DNA from: Trogon surrucura
Lineage: Eukaryota; Chordata; Aves; Trogoniformes; Trogonidae
Assembly: GCA_020746105.1 (NCBI GenBank)
Contig: CM036618.1
Span: 108,636,622 to 108,700,621, forward strand
Direction of reading: 5' to 3'
DNA: 64,000 nucleotides
The notes under the pieces: model-generated
What the model saw: only the letters and a program-made list of their open reading frames with translations
Database searches by the model: none
Told to the model about the DNA's origin: nothing
Part shown: positions 1 to 14,500 of the stretch, one piece after another
Layout of the letters: the number at the start of each line of letters is the position of its first letter
Position numbering within the stretch: position 1 is the stretch's first letter
Made by a program: the position numbers and the translations under genes

Positions 1-3000
1 CAACTCTTAGAAGAAAATAGACAAGTAACTCAGACTCCATCCTTTTAGGTGTAAAGAAACATTTCCAAACTTGAATGACTGTACAACTGCAAACAATTTT
101 ACTACATCTGAAAAATATTTTAAATCTAAAAAAGGTGATGAAAAGCATGAAATTAAGTCTGTAAAAGCCAGTTATTTTCTGGAAAGAGTCTGATTTTTGA
201 AAATTATTGATCTAAATATCAGAGATTGCACAGATTTTTAAAAATATGTAAATACAATTGCCCAGACATCATATTCAGCTATTTCCTAATTCGTTCCAAA
301 AAACAGCCAGTAAATTAGAGAATCCTAACTAGTACATTAACCTAAACCTACTCACTGTACAAACATAAAATCATATCCCTCTATGTGATGGTTAGAATCT
401 GTGTCCATAAAGACACTAAAGGAACAAGGACCACCTACTTCTTGCATGAAGTCTCACATGCTCCACTCGTAAGCTGAACTCAAAAAAGAAAAAAAGTGCC
501 ATGGAGGGAATATTGTGAACACAACCTTATGAACAGTTTCTTCACAGGGTTTGGGGCTTGTTTTGAGGGGTTTTTTTTTGCTGTTTTGTTGGGTTTGGGT
601 TTTTTTGTTAAAAAAATAAACTCTATCTTCCATCTTTGAAACGCTACAGTGGTTTGGAGCTTTAACCAAGCATGAAAGAGATTTAAGGGTGAATTCATGA
701 CAAATCACGACGCATCTGAGAGCATTACAGCGTATAATCTGCATGATCTGCCATTTCTCCCACTACCTAAAGTCAGGTAGAGGAAGAGAAATTATCATGA
801 CTTACTGAGGTTATGCAGTTTTATAGGATGATTTGTGTAGCTCTTTCCTCAATTCTTTTCTTATCAAATACAGGTAGCAGATAACAATCTACTCTGAATC
901 CTGTTCCTGTGCCTCCAGGAAAAGGAAATCTTGCTCTGTTGCCCATCCCATACACATGATTGAGTAAACAAATTTTTGCCCCGTGAGTAGTAATGTCTCT
1001 CACTGATCCAAGAAACAAACATTTTGTACTTTTTTAAAAAAGTAAAGAATCCTTTATCATTTTGCACATGGGAAAAATAAATATTTCCTGACCAGTTTTG
1101 CTTCAGAAATACTTCAAATGCTGTATTTATTGTTGTCAGCATCACAGGCCTGAATTTTCCAAAAACAGAGAGTAAGGCAGCAGCCAACATTTAGTTCTCA
1201 CTCTGGCACTCTCAACAGAATTCCCTGCAGGAAGTGAAGGAGACCCTGTACACAAATTTTGAACTGTCATTTTGAGATCACACTTTGACATACAAAAGTA
1301 ACATACCAGAATATATAAATGGATGAAAACATTTAAGCAAATAGATAACTAAGCAGTTTTAATAGAAAGACCAGGACAGTTTGCATTTTAAAAGGATCTT
1401 ACCACATCAAACAGCAAACTTAGGCTGCAAGATAAATTCTTACCTACTTCTGTCTCACTTGGAGGAGAGATTTTAAAACATACACACACTGTTGAATAAC
1501 ACTACAAAGTTATATTATTTTCCAGAAACAAAACGCATATTTACCCAGCTGAATTGTTCACTGGAAAAAAAATCACAAGATAAAAGACAAAGATACAACA
1601 AATGGGAAGAAAAAACAAGCCGTCTCTGACAAGAAGCATGTCTAGATTATGTGAAAAACAGGATTTCTTCTTGAAATCTTCTGACATAATAAATATGCTA
1701 GTATAATCATTTCCCTTCTTCCACGAGACAAGAACATCCCTCTCTCTGCTTGAAAACTAAATAGTTAAAGATACCCTAGAAGCAAGACAGCTATTACTTA
1801 ACCAGTAACATTAGGGGACTATTATTGACATGATTGGCCTTATTTCCTCTAGGAGGAAATACGAAAGCCATCTAAAAGAAGATTCAATTCCTTCATTCCT
1901 TTTCTTTTGTCCTTCCTTCTAGTCAGTGGCATCTGCTACACTCTCCTTTTCCAAGTCCCTTATTTTTTTTTTCCATTTACAAGTGAGAAAGTCCCTGACA
2001 GCAAAAATAACTACATTATTTTTTGCAACCAACGTTGCAAAATCCTGACCACACTATTCTCCCGCCCTCTGGTCCCACACAGGGCTGCTGTCACAGGACT
2101 GTGCACACACACAGAAATGAACACAGCTTTCACGTTTTGCTATGTAAAAGCCACTTTCCTTGCTTCAAGGTTAAATAGCAGTATTTTCTTCTTAATACAA
2201 ACAGTAATTGAACAAAAACGACAGCTACTGGTCACATTAACATTTGTTCTACTGAAACAGCATTTAAAAAAAAAGACTAGTCTAAACTCAATCTCAAATG
2301 AAACACGTATTAATGATTTCAGTGGCTCTTCAAGCGTATTACCAAATATTCAGGACAGACAATTAATCAATGATGTTTTTATTTATTTAAATCTTGAGGT
2401 TATTTGTATGATGTTTTAACCTATAACACATTGCATGAATGACACACGGTAGACTTAAGAGAAAAAACAAGTATCAATTTAACCTTTAAACATAAAAGAG
2501 AGTGATTAGATATCCGTTTATCTTTGTTACATGTTGTCACACTTGGAGGTATAATATGCGAGGTTACATACACGTACTAGCACTCCTTTTAGTACATTAG
2601 AGAAACATGTAACTGCTTTTAGTATTGGCTATAAACAGAAATTACAAAAAAGATGAAACACTGTATTTCCAATTACCTTTCTTTAAAATTAGTTTCTCTC
2701 CTCTAATTTCAAAGAAAAAAAATATACCTAGAACACTCAAATTCATACACATCTTTTACTTCCAAAAAAAAAACCAAAACCCCAGCATACTTTCTCCAGC
2801 TGGGACCTTGACAATAAGAAGGCCCTTTGCTATATGGCTGAAGTTAAGTAAGTGACACCTTCACTGTAAAAAATTTTGCAAAAAAAAAAATAGCCTTCAC
2901 TGCACTAGTTTAATGAACACTTTTTTCCCCTTTCTCTCTCAAATTTTCAAACCAACTTTGATAATAGAGAGATTGCCCCAGCTTCTTGCAGTCCTACTTC

Positions 3001-6000
3001 TAAGCAACACTGTAGAGTGCTTTGAAACAAGAAGACAAGAAAAAAAGAAAAAATAAAAAGCCTCCACTAAGGAATTAACCATTTTCTATGAGAACATGAA
3101 AAACTATGGAAAATAAGATTTTTTCCTTGATCTAGAGGCAGCAAAAAGACCACAGGCTTTTCTGCCCAGCACTACTCCTAACTAAAGATGGCAGAGCTTC
3201 CATCTAGCTTCAGAAGAAGCTTGTCTTTTTTACTTCCTTTTACAAAACGAAGTGTTATCAAGTGAAATTTTATTTGGAAGAAAGATTGCATATTGTACGA
3301 TTCTCTAGAATAACCTTTTCTGCCCCAAAGGAAATTGATGACAACCCCACACTTCATAACAGTTGCAATACTCATGCAAAACCATCAGTTTTGAACATTT
3401 GAAATATTACATGAAACAAAAATTTAAAAACACTTTTTAGCCAAGAAGTTCTTAGCAGTCTAAGCTATCTTACAATTCATAATTGCAAAAAACCAAAACT
3501 ACTCATTAGAAAGTTCTTCAGAACTCTACACATCCAAATAACTAAATGAGCACCAAATCACTGATACACATGGTGACACCATTAGGTTTGGTAATAAAAT
3601 TACTAACTATTTAATTACATGCATCAAGATCAGCTGGCTATTAGTGTTACACTGATGAACCACAATAAATGCATATACATACTTCTGCTGCATGTAAAGT
3701 TAACAGGAAAACTACCACAAAAATCACTACAGCAATGTACAAACTAGAGCCCTCTATATCTGGATTTCCTATCACTGCATCACAACGCAGTGACAAACCC
3801 CAGCCACGGAGGAACACTACCATTCCTGGAAGAAAAGCCAGGAGCTGCTACAAATTCAACTTGATGGTCTGCATTCAGCTGTCTGTATACACCAGGTATT
3901 CAAAAGTCAGTGTATAAATAATAAGAATTTAGCTTTCTCTGTCTTTGTGTCCAAACTAGGAGTCTGTCTACACCACAGGCAATGATGTGGTAAGGAAAAG
4001 GGAGGATCAGAAGTGACCTAGTCACCAGAGTGCACAGCTGTTCCCCCTCTAACATCAGTAAGGATGTACTGCTACGTTGACTCTGGTAGCACAGGATCCT
4101 CCTATACTGTAGCACAGCTAGCTATCTTCTTCTGACACATTCTCTTCCATCCTTCTAGCTTTTTTCCTGATTTTTAAAAACAGGCAGCTCCTTCACAAAT
4201 CTCTGCACACTCCTTACTCCTCCTTAATATAAGTGATTGATCACTGTTCAAACAGAGCTTCATATCGCCCCACTTCTACCCTCATGTTATTTTCATTTGG
4301 CAACTGTATTAGCTGGATTTGGATAAGAAAATTTAAACTTCCATTTGTTAAAACAGCATGATCCAGTCAGGAGAAATAGCTATTTAATTTTGTTAACAAC
4401 AGGTCAGCCTGAGGCAAACAGAAAGTTTAACCAAACAGTTAATGTTTGCAATGCAACCTGCAAAAATTCAATTTAAGATTCCCACTGAAAGTAGCAATTT
4501 GCCCTTCCTACAGAGATCTGAAGTCCATGGTCAGAACTAAGGAACATTTAAAAGGACTGTGGAAAAGCTCCTGTTACACACTTCGAGACCGCAGAAAACT
4601 CATTTTAAACACAGATACATCAAGGACTTAAACTATTGAAAATGCTGCTCAAGATTGAAGTCCAGATGCTTTAACTACTTGTTTCTTGGCGTTTCTTAAT
4701 TATAATGGGAATGACCCCATGAAAGAACACTTCCAATAGGATGTTATTCCTTGGTTATTGTGAGGACTTCCCAGCTTCCTTCCTGCCCTCAACAAGATCT
4801 CATGATTAAAGTTGGGTGGTTGACCTGGAAAATTCTGCCTCATGTGATAAGACATTAGATTTCAAAAAAGACACAATAGCTAAGCACACAAGCCTTCTTT
4901 CAAAAAACACAAAGAACACAGAACTCTCTGAATAGGCTTTATTGCTGTATTAATAGTTGAAATGCAGAGCAGCCGAGGGAGCAAAGCTCTCTTTTCCTTA
5001 TTTGAACTCACTCAACTGGCACAGGATCCCGTTTCCCACTCTCCCAATCCCTTGGGTCCCTAAAGACCAAAACAGGACCCAGCTGTCTCAGCTCGTTGTT
5101 CAAGCCCATTCAATTACAGCTGGAAGGCAGAATAATTCCTGGCAACACTTTCCTCTGGGATACTTACTGGTGTGAACAAAACATAGAGACTGATCAGGTA
5201 GATTGAGCCACCGAAGAGTATTAGGCTTGTTAAATGTACTTCCTAGACTCTGAAGAAAGTGCTTAAGTAGTTACAGATTTAATTAAGCACTAGCAAATGA
5301 ATTACTATGAAAAACATCAACAGTAAATAAATCAAAGATGTGGTTGTGCTGAACACCAATGTGGACGAGAAGATCTTTCTGCCACTCGAAGGCCTTCAAG
5401 TCAGATTCTATAATGAAGATATCAATTACAGATAACTTCGCTGGACTATGCTAAGCTTGTGATTGTATGCACAAGATGAACAGCTATTAGAGAACATATA
5501 CACACCAAGCAGTTGTGTTAAATTCGGGGATTTCACTGGGGAATATTTATCTGAACTTCAAAAATGTCATTTTTATGTTTTCTAGCCTTTTGCCACAGGA
5601 TTTAAAAATACCTACAATGGTCCAGAATCAGACACACTCCAGAGTAAAGTCATCAGAATGTCATCCCTGTTTGTGTGTGAACACACAAGAGAATAGTATC
5701 CAAAACCACAAGCTAAGCAATAGCAGTATTTGAAAAAAATATTTCCAACTACAGAGTAACTCCAGTTATTTGAGCCAAAACAAAGGCGAGCAATACTTAC
5801 CACTTTACTCCTATCTACAGACTGCTCTGAGTACTCACAGACTGAGTTGGAGATGGCTCTTACAAACATTTCTCAATTTAGTTTTTAGTCATGAAAAAAA
5901 GTCCTGAAGGAGAGAACAAACGGATACACAATTTCTCTTCCCTCCCTTCCATCAGCAGGTCAGATAAACCTTCTAACTCACTAGTCTTTCACCTCTGGAT

Positions 6001-7546
6001 CATGAGTACTTTGAGGTCTGCAGAAGTTCATGTGTAACCGAAACAAACACATGGATATTACAGACTTAAATGTTCTGCACAGTTGTCCATATTTCCACTG
6101 GAAAGTCATTGTCTCAAGCAGGTAGAAAGGTAGTGTTAAGGGATTCCAAATACTGTATTACCCCTATAACTGAAAGTTTTCCAAAAACTCTAACCAGACT
6201 TTAACTTTACTGTCATTACCCTAATATTTATTAAATATAAAACCCCTGTTAGAAGACATGCTTTGCAAAATACTACAGCTCTCCCTTACACTCATTCAAT
6301 ACTTTAACCTCACAGTACTGATAACAAGTGTAGCACATCAGAAAACAATGCCACTTCTGAGAACAGCATAGTAAATACTTTCTAGTAAGTTTCCAGGGGT
6401 CAGAACTGAATCTCCTATAAAGCTGATAACAGACATTCATCAACTGCCTTTCTGAAATGCTCAGAACCACAACAAAAAAAAAAACAAAACCCAAACAGCT
6501 CAGGAAATCCAAATAACAATAGCAGTAAAAAGCCTCTAGCCACAATTTAGTTTAAACTATCTACAGCCTATTCATAATAACTGATACCAGCCAAATCCTA
6601 TAATCACACTGTAATACACTACTACATACAACATTTTGTCTTAAAAATTAAAACAAACCAAGAGCACTTAAGTATGTTCAGAGATATGCTCCTTCCAGAT
6701 GCTCACTGGCATTAACAATTACAGCTTGAACATCATCTGTATTAACCCATGTTGAAACCTCTCCTATTGCAATCTGCTCTGCAGTACAACTCTCCAAAGT
6801 TCTTGTTACAACACCTACGGGACCTTCAAGGGACTGGAGTTGTGCACAGTTTACCATATTATTTTCTTGCTTTACAAATACATTTTTTAATCAACTGAGA
6901 AAAAAATATGATTATTAATAAAGGAAAGGGAATCAGAGCTAGGCACATTACACTTGGCACCTCATTTTCATTACATGCAGTACCTCAACAGCACATCCCT
7001 TTGACAAGCCATAGAATAATGTAACATTTAAATAGTAACAATTTCTGTATCTATAGCACCCAGTAAGGAGCAAAAATGATTCATTAGCTCTGCAGCAGAT
7101 CAAAAGAAAAAAAAAAAATCAAGATAGCTACACGTTTACTGCTCTGAGTAAGTAACAACTGCAGTCCTTTAAGAAATGGTCAGCTGGTGTTAAAACTGAG
7201 ATGAATACTGTTTCTGCAGACCATAATGGACATCACTCTTCAAAAGCTCCAAACAGGAGCCATTTGATCAATAGATTTAATAAAGCAAAGCAGCTTTCAT
7301 TTCTGTGGCAGCTCCTCAACAGTTCTTGTCTACTGTTGAACAGCTCTTTTAACCAGCTCCCAGTTTTCATATTTATCTGTCAAGATAAAAAGGGTCACCG
7401 ACAACTTGTTTACTGTTACTGCAGAAGTGTTACTGCCCAGTTACATATTTAGCGATGTAATTTCTTGTAACGTGCTAAATTACTCCAACCATTTTTGTAA
7501 TGAAATGTAATTTCTTCTAATGTCAATGAGGACCTTAATCTGTAGT
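1..7546 (-). other. CDC42BPA first-coding-exon intron, no recognisable element
   Basis: AT-rich sequence with short A or T runs (for example T-rich at 572-610 and A-rich near 2,880). Open frames here are short and low in complexity, and none resembles a known protein. I see no repeats I can name. It is read as intron because the CDC42BPA first coding exon lies upstream on the minus strand and no later exon was found. Confidence 0.6.
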
Positions 7547-7738
7547 CACAGAATCGTAGAATATTAGGGGTTGGAAAGGACCTCTAGAGATCATCTAGTC
7601 CAACCCCCCTGCCAGAGCAGGATCACCTACAGTAGGTCACACAGGAACGCATTCAGGTGGGTTTTGAAAGTCCCCAGAGAAGGAGACTCCACAACCTCTT
7701 TGGGCAGCTTTTTCCAGTGGTCCGTCACCCTCACAGTC
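7547..7738 (-). mobile_element. CR1 LINE 3' fragment
   Basis: The + strand begins CACAGAATCGTAGAAT, the complement of the CR1 terminal ATTCTRTG repeats, and continues with the GGGGTTGGAAAGGACC and ATCATCTAGTCCAACCCC blocks typical of CR1 3' ends. The element is therefore on the minus strand with its 3' end at 7,547. It closely resembles the matching part of the 32.2-kb copy (same subfamily by eye). It is 5'-truncated where similarity fades after CACCCTCACAGT. Confidence 0.92.
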
Positions 7739-8188
7739 CATATACTACAGTTTCTTTTGTGTTAATACATTGGAATTGGATCCTCAGCTCTTTAACAAGG
7801 CCACCAAAAGCTCACAAAGATCATTCACATTCAAAACTAAGCTAATGTCAGTATTGTGTATCCTAGATAAGAAAGAAAACAAGAAGTTTAGCCATTAGAT
7901 CGTACTCCATGTCATTTTTAAGTCAGATGAAACTAAGTATCCATGTTACAACATGACCTAGAGCTTAACCCTGAAGATTCTATAGCTATAGCAGAAATCT
8001 TAAGGTTTCATTTGTTGAAAAATCTTTTGTTTATAGTCATATATAAGGAAAAGTCTCACAACTTGAAATAAAATTTGAGGTAGCCCCAGAAAGTCATGTT
8101 TTAACCAAAAAGTCTGCTCTCTTGCAATTACTATCTTTTACATAACTAAATATTCCTAATATCAGAGAGAGACTTGTGTTCTAAGCCC
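7739..8188. other. Spacer between two CR1 fragments
   Basis: 450 bp of AT-rich DNA with no CR1 similarity visible and no credible ORF. It shows that the flanking pieces are probably separate insertions and not one element with a small deletion. Confidence 0.5.
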
Positions 8189-8560
8189 TTTACCAGCTTG
8201 GTAGCTGCCTCTGTACCCTCTCCAGCACCTCAATGTCCCTCTTGTAGTGAGGGGCCCAAAACTGGACACAGTACTCGAGGTGAGGCCTCACCAAAGCTGA
8301 ATAGAGATAAATCTGCTCACTGCACTGTTTCTGATACAGGCCAGGATGCTGTTGGCCTTCTTGTCCCCCTGGGCACTCTGCGGGCTCACGTTCAGCCGGC
8401 CATCTATTAACACCCCCAGGTCCCTCTCTGCCTGGCAGCTCTCCAGCCACTGCTGCCCAAGCCTGCAGTGCTGCTGGGGGTTGTTGTGGCTGAAGTGCAG
8501 GACCTGGCATCTGGCCTTAGTCCAGTGATCCAGCCTATCCAGATCCCTCTGGAGAGCCTC
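8189..8560 (-). mobile_element. CR1 LINE internal fragment (end of the pol ORF)
   Basis: Complementary to the C-terminal part of CR1 ORF2. On the minus strand one can read [18 protein letters not shown] followed by an ERVQ block, as in other CR1 copies. It lacks the 3' UTR and terminal repeats, and a short deletion shifts the frame between the upstream part and the YSALVRP block. The sequence differs clearly from the 7.5-kb and 32.2-kb copies, which suggests another subfamily or an older insertion. Confidence 0.9.
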
Positions 8561-11500
8561 AATACAGCATAGAATAAAGCAGCCTTAAAATCAAATAAAG
8601 GGCCAAGGCGCAAGGATGACGAGTTAGCGGTTTAACTCATTTCATTGTCAAAATGCAGCACCCTTTCCACAAAACAGAAAAACAAGAAGAAAAAAAAACA
8701 CCCACCACCACAAAAAAAAACCCTAATAAAAAATGGGACAAGGCTATAAAACAAAAAGGAACCATTCCCTGGCCCAGTAAGCACCTGAGTGGAAGTGCTA
8801 AGCAAAAAGAACCAGGACAGGGTCTTCTGCCTGTCCCTTGCTTCCCAAAGCTGACCTCCAAAATTTTCACCTCAGCAATGCCAATGGGACAAACCACGTT
8901 GCACGAGAGCCAGCAGTACGGCTTGTACTGCCTTTGCCTTTCTTGTAGCTATCATCGTACTTTAATAGGAACCCATGTAAAAAAAATAGTTGCTCTGTAG
9001 GCATCAAGGACTGAAACAGCACATCGTGTTTCCAGTATTTCTGTGTAACCTGCACATCACTATCAAGTTCAACAGCTCAGAGTTTCCTCCAGGAGACAAA
9101 AAACTGCACAACTTCCAACCACCTTCAACTTGTATTTTAAACTCTAATTCAACTGATGACTGCCCAGACAGACAATCCTCCCCTCCCTCTGCAAAGATCA
9201 AACACAACTTATCTGAGATTGGAACATCGGTAAGAAGATCTGACAAGTTTTATCAGAGTAAAACCAAGTATAAAAATCTCTGTGATAACACATTTGTTTG
9301 CAGACTAGACTGATAAAAGCAAACAAAAACAAATAAAAGGCTATTCCTAGAGGAAAGAGGTCTGGTTACCTTTGCCAACAAATAGGTAGCAGAGGGGGGA
9401 AAAAGGAATAATTTCAAAGAAAGGAGCCAAAAGGAAAACTTCCTGAATATTTCCCTACACAAGGACTTGGAAATTAATTATTTTATGGTAAGAAATATGT
9501 TCAAATATACGTAACAGTTGCAAAGCCTTAAAATACTGTTATCTCAACCAGACTAAAACATAAAACAAGATATCTTAGATTTGTTAACAGTCCACAAACA
9601 CCGTTCTTTTTGCCTCAGAGTAGTTAATATCTATAACTTAGTAGAGAAAACTGCCATGACAAAATCCTACGTTTCAAAAAATGTTACATCATCAAAAATT
9701 CAATTAAAAGTATTCTAAAATAATACATTATAACACATTCTGAATGGCAGAGATACATATATAAATATATTATATTTTTCAGGCATTGATAATTTTTTCC
9801 AGAGAAATTTTTCGGTATAAAAAGTAAGTGTACATTATACGTGCTTCCCTTGAAATGCCCTCCCCTCCCTCGGATAGTTTTTTCATCTTGCTTGGTGTGC
9901 ACAGAGTCTGGAACATTGAAATACGAGTTCCATTTCATACCAGTATTAAAATAATATAATTTCTGTCAAACGTGCATCTGTGTAAGAGCTTCTTTAACAC
10001 TCATCTGTCTTTCTACTCAGTACTATGGCAACGTTATCCATTTTTAGAATGGAGCCATCAAAATATGTAAGTATCACAGTATCAATGATGTATATCAAAA
10101 AAGGAATTGACTTCACAGTTAAAATGTTTGATCTACTCTTTTTACACATACACAGAAAGGTAGAAGACAAAAAACCCTAAGGACCTGGAACATCACAGCT
10201 TGATCTGATCTTCCATAAAATATTGCTCTAAGTTTAGTAATAGCCTGATCTTGAAGTCTTTCTGAAGTCGGAATCTTCGCTTTTTTTTTCCAGCAGCCTT
10301 TAGACCAGCAATCAAAAAAAAATAATAATAAATTTTAAAAATCCCAACATGTACAACAATACTCAACAGCTAATCCAGTACTAAATCATAGAGCTAATTA
10401 CTTGATTCTTCCATATACTAAGAAGAGAACCATCCTAATTCCCCCTAGGAATTAAGAGTTTAAAACGTTTCTGGAGGGTATCAGAAATTTACGGAACTGT
10501 GCCTTAAAATTCTAACCAAGACAAAGTATCAACACATGAAGATGGCTTTTTATAAAATACAAATATAGACATGTGTATCTATGTGCTTGTTTGTGTCTGT
10601 ATACACACCTACAGACACATTATATATATGTATGAATATAGTATACTTATATTTACATAGAATTACACGAATAACTGCACAATATGAATTAAAATTAAAA
10701 ACAACCTACAAATTCTGCAGGCTGTTACTCATATGACTTCATTAAGCGCTGTGTTATTGCATAATCAGCTACAACTTCACTGCATGAGGCCTGGTATTAC
10801 CTACAGATTTCCACCAGTTAGAAAGAATGTTTGAATATGAACACACCCTTCACTTAATTGGTGCATCTGATTTTTAGTATTTAGTTTCCCAGGCACTTAA
10901 TTTGAGGGGGAAGAGGAGGAGGTGGAAGAAAGAAGAGTATTAAAGCATTAGCACCACTAAATAGCATCTAATGTTGAGAACATGTTTGATTGAAAGTAAT
11001 CTCAAATACTCAACACAATACAAGCATTTCCTGCTGGAAATTAAGATTCTAAAGCCTTAGTTGATGCTGGTAAATCAGCTGAAGATACAATTTCAACAGA
11101 GTCGAGTCCATTTACCTGAAGAAAACAAGTGTCTTTCCCATTAACAAGTAGAAACATACTAATTTCCTTACTAATTGTATATCGATTACTATGTATAGTA
11201 CATAGTAGTGATTTATTAATTACTTGTGCCACTGCATTCTACACCACCAACAGGCTAACCCTCAATGCCAAGCCTAACAGAAAAATTACCTGCTTTCTTA
11301 ATAAACACTTATTCATGTTGACTACTTTAAACTAAACTATCTCCAAAAAATTACTTAATAAATTTGGTCACCTACTTTAAGCCGAACACAAGAGCAAAGC
11401 TGCTTTGAACTGAATGTTATGCTACACGTAGTATTTACAGCAGCTAGGAATAAATTTTACTGAAAACCTTACACTTTCATAAATTGCTACTGTGCAAATG

Positions 11501-14500
11501 CTGTTGTAAGGAAAAGGACTCACACTGCTACAGTTTCACATTTTCCATGGGTACACACTATGTACAGGTACTTTTAAACCAGCATTATTCTCACACTGAG
11601 TTGCTTGCTCTACTCTCTCAAGACAGTTAAGGTTCTATAGTGCATGCATGAAAAATCAAAGCCAAAGGCAATTTCCCAAACCTTGTTTGAAAAAGAAATT
11701 TTCTTTCATCTTTCACTATTGCACAAATGCAAAACTCACTTCTTTTGAATTTAGGATAAAATTTAGCTTAAAAACAGAGATTAAATATTTTCGCTAAAGC
11801 TAGAGAGGTATTTTAAGTCTTCAGTCCATTTAAGGCAGTACAAAGCTCACACCATAAAGGTGCATTTAAGAGCTTTATTAACATATGAAGTAACATGCTC
11901 TCAGTCTCTTGGTCCCAAATATTTTGCTGTATTAAATACTCTCTAAACATTTTATCCTAAAAAGCACCACATAAAGATTCTCTTGATTTAGGTGTCTCAT
12001 GTTTATGCTTTTTTTCCCTCTCAACTCAACTGTTACTTGAGTATACGCAGGAATAAACATTTATTTTCAGATTGTTTGGGTATAATCTTCAAAACACTCA
12101 GTATACTGGAACAGATCAGTAAATCTGTTTTAGGAATTTATCACAAGTCTCATCCCATGTGTAGTCAAGAATTCTTCACTGTTTGCTCTGCCTGATCTCC
12201 ACACCCACATCTATGGTTTGCGAATACCTTGTGCAAAATTACTGCAGTAAGTCATTCTGCCTTTCTAAGGAATGACTTCTCTTCCCCCACCAGTTTTCAT
12301 CGCTTTTACTCCTTTCATCCACTTTCACTCAACCTGTAGTTGCTACGGAAAAAGATGCTTCCTCCTTGACTACACATTTAGTGTTTTGGCATAACCCAAT
12401 TTTAGCAGTATCTTTATTTCCCATACATAAGTGAGGAAAAGAAGCGCAAAACCTCACATTTTTTCATCCTGCCATGGATTTTTAACGCTGTATAATTTTG
12501 GGGTGGGTCACAGCAATTAAAAGGCATGGCAAATAACAGTATAGATAACAATTCTAGATGCCCAAAGAGGACATTTCAAAAGCATGATATGGATTGGAAG
12601 AGAGTGTTCTTATATGACTTTTTCCTAACTAAGTAACTCTTTAAATAACCTTGAAAGAGAAGGGAAAGAGAGAGACTAGGAGGAGAGAGAGGTACTGTTC
12701 TGGTGTTTGGATACTATGCCCCTCCCCTGCCATAATAAAACATAGTAGCAATAATACTGTGCAAGTATTGTGCATTAATAACCCCCCAGACTTACAGCTG
12801 ACATAAACCAGCTAAGTTTCATCTATTTCCAAGTCTCGTACAGCTCACAGAGATCTCCTTTAAAGGTCACTGTGGTCAAGGTGGGGTTTTTTTTGCTGGC
12901 TTATGTTTAAATCCTCATATGACCACACAGCATATTTTACGATTAAATTAGGATAGTCTTAGGACTTCTCTGAAGTACTTACACAAAGAGGAGCTAACTG
13001 CAAAGCTTTAAGCTGTGCTGGATGACAGGAATTCATTTAGCTATTTTGTCACTTAGAACCGTATACAATCAAAGATCAATTTCTGCACTTCCCCCCTCGA
13101 TCTTTAGCTTTCTTACAGAAAATAGCATAAAACCATAGCTCAAGTGAAATATTACAAAAACATCCCTACTGTTCGCTGTGAAGCAAGTTCAAAGAGGAAA
13201 TTCTCCCCAAAAAAACCAAACCTAGAAGACTTTTCCAGGTAAAAATCATGGACACCTCCTAACGACCCCAGTAGGTTAGCAGAACCACCCGCACTTCTAC
13301 CTCTGGGCTAGACTTATGAACCAGACACTCAGTCATCATAAATCTGTTCACAAACTGCGTGTTTCTTTCCTGAATTTATTACCGATGACAACAAAAATTA
13401 TTACATCACAGAAAGTTCTTGATGCTTCAAGCAGGAAAGGAAATTAACTGAATTCAGTCCAGATTCTGCAAAGTCATTTTCAATCATCTTTCAACCACTT
13501 TTTAAAAATCCTACCACTACGTGTTTCAAAAGACCACTTTCCACAAGTTACTCCAATCTTCAGATATCAGCAACCCCTTTAATTCATTTCCGTTATTTGA
13601 GCTTTAACTTCCATTTTAAGATCCAAAGAGAAATACATTTAATTAAGATACATATACTTAGCTCTACAGAGGAAGTGCACACTAATATTGTTAGTATCAG
13701 TATCATAAACAGGTAATTTGTCATTTGTGGTGGTACAGTGCTTCCACCACCTAAGTTTGAGATCAACAATTCTACCAATAGTATTTCTGTCAGATCTAGT
13801 GAACGCTCTAGGTACTAGTCTCTAATAGAGAGAGAAAGAAATACAAGGACAGAATTTAAATAAACAAGAAATGGAAATTCCTATTAAATTGACTTTCCAC
13901 AAATTACTGTCCCAATTTTTCTCTACTGTTGCTGCCTCCTTCCTCTCTCTTTTTTATTTTATTTTTTTTCAAGTCTCCATATAAGTTCCCAGAGGACACA
14001 TGTCCTTAGGGGACTCTGGAGGTACATTCGAACAATCCTGACTACGGAACACTGCTACAGCTATCCACATCCCTCTCAAAAGCCAGGGGTCAGTACCTAT
14101 TACTGTGCTAGTTCATGACATGTGACAGGGACACAGGAGCATGGGTTCGCATCTGCATCGAGCAACTCCAGCATCACACAGCGACAAGGCTCCTCACATT
14201 CAGTGAGTACGCAGCCACAAGCAGTGGCAGACAGTCATTGCCCAGAGCACAGCAACTAAGGAGTACACACTTCAAGGATATTATACTTCAAGGATATATA
14301 TCCTCCAGGGGTATGCACCTCACACTTTCCTGCTCCTTCTTCTCCAACCTAGTTGGTTTTCAAGCCATTCTCTACTCTTGCCAGTAAGGCATGACTCGGT
14401 TTGGAAACACCCAGCTCTCTACAGGGCCTGGAGATACCTTCTTAAAACACTTTATCCTTCTTTTGCCCTTTAATCTTAGGGTTACATTTATTTCCCCAAT

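Noticed and set aside
1907-2419. 170-codon open frame on the + strand
   Set aside because: Composition is that of AT-rich intron, it has no recognisable motif, and it lies within the CDC42BPA intron on the opposite strand.
12400-12460. TTTATTTCCC...AAGTGAGGAAAAGAAGCGCAAA as a MIR core
   Set aside because: Only one block is similar and flanking order does not fit; likely chance.
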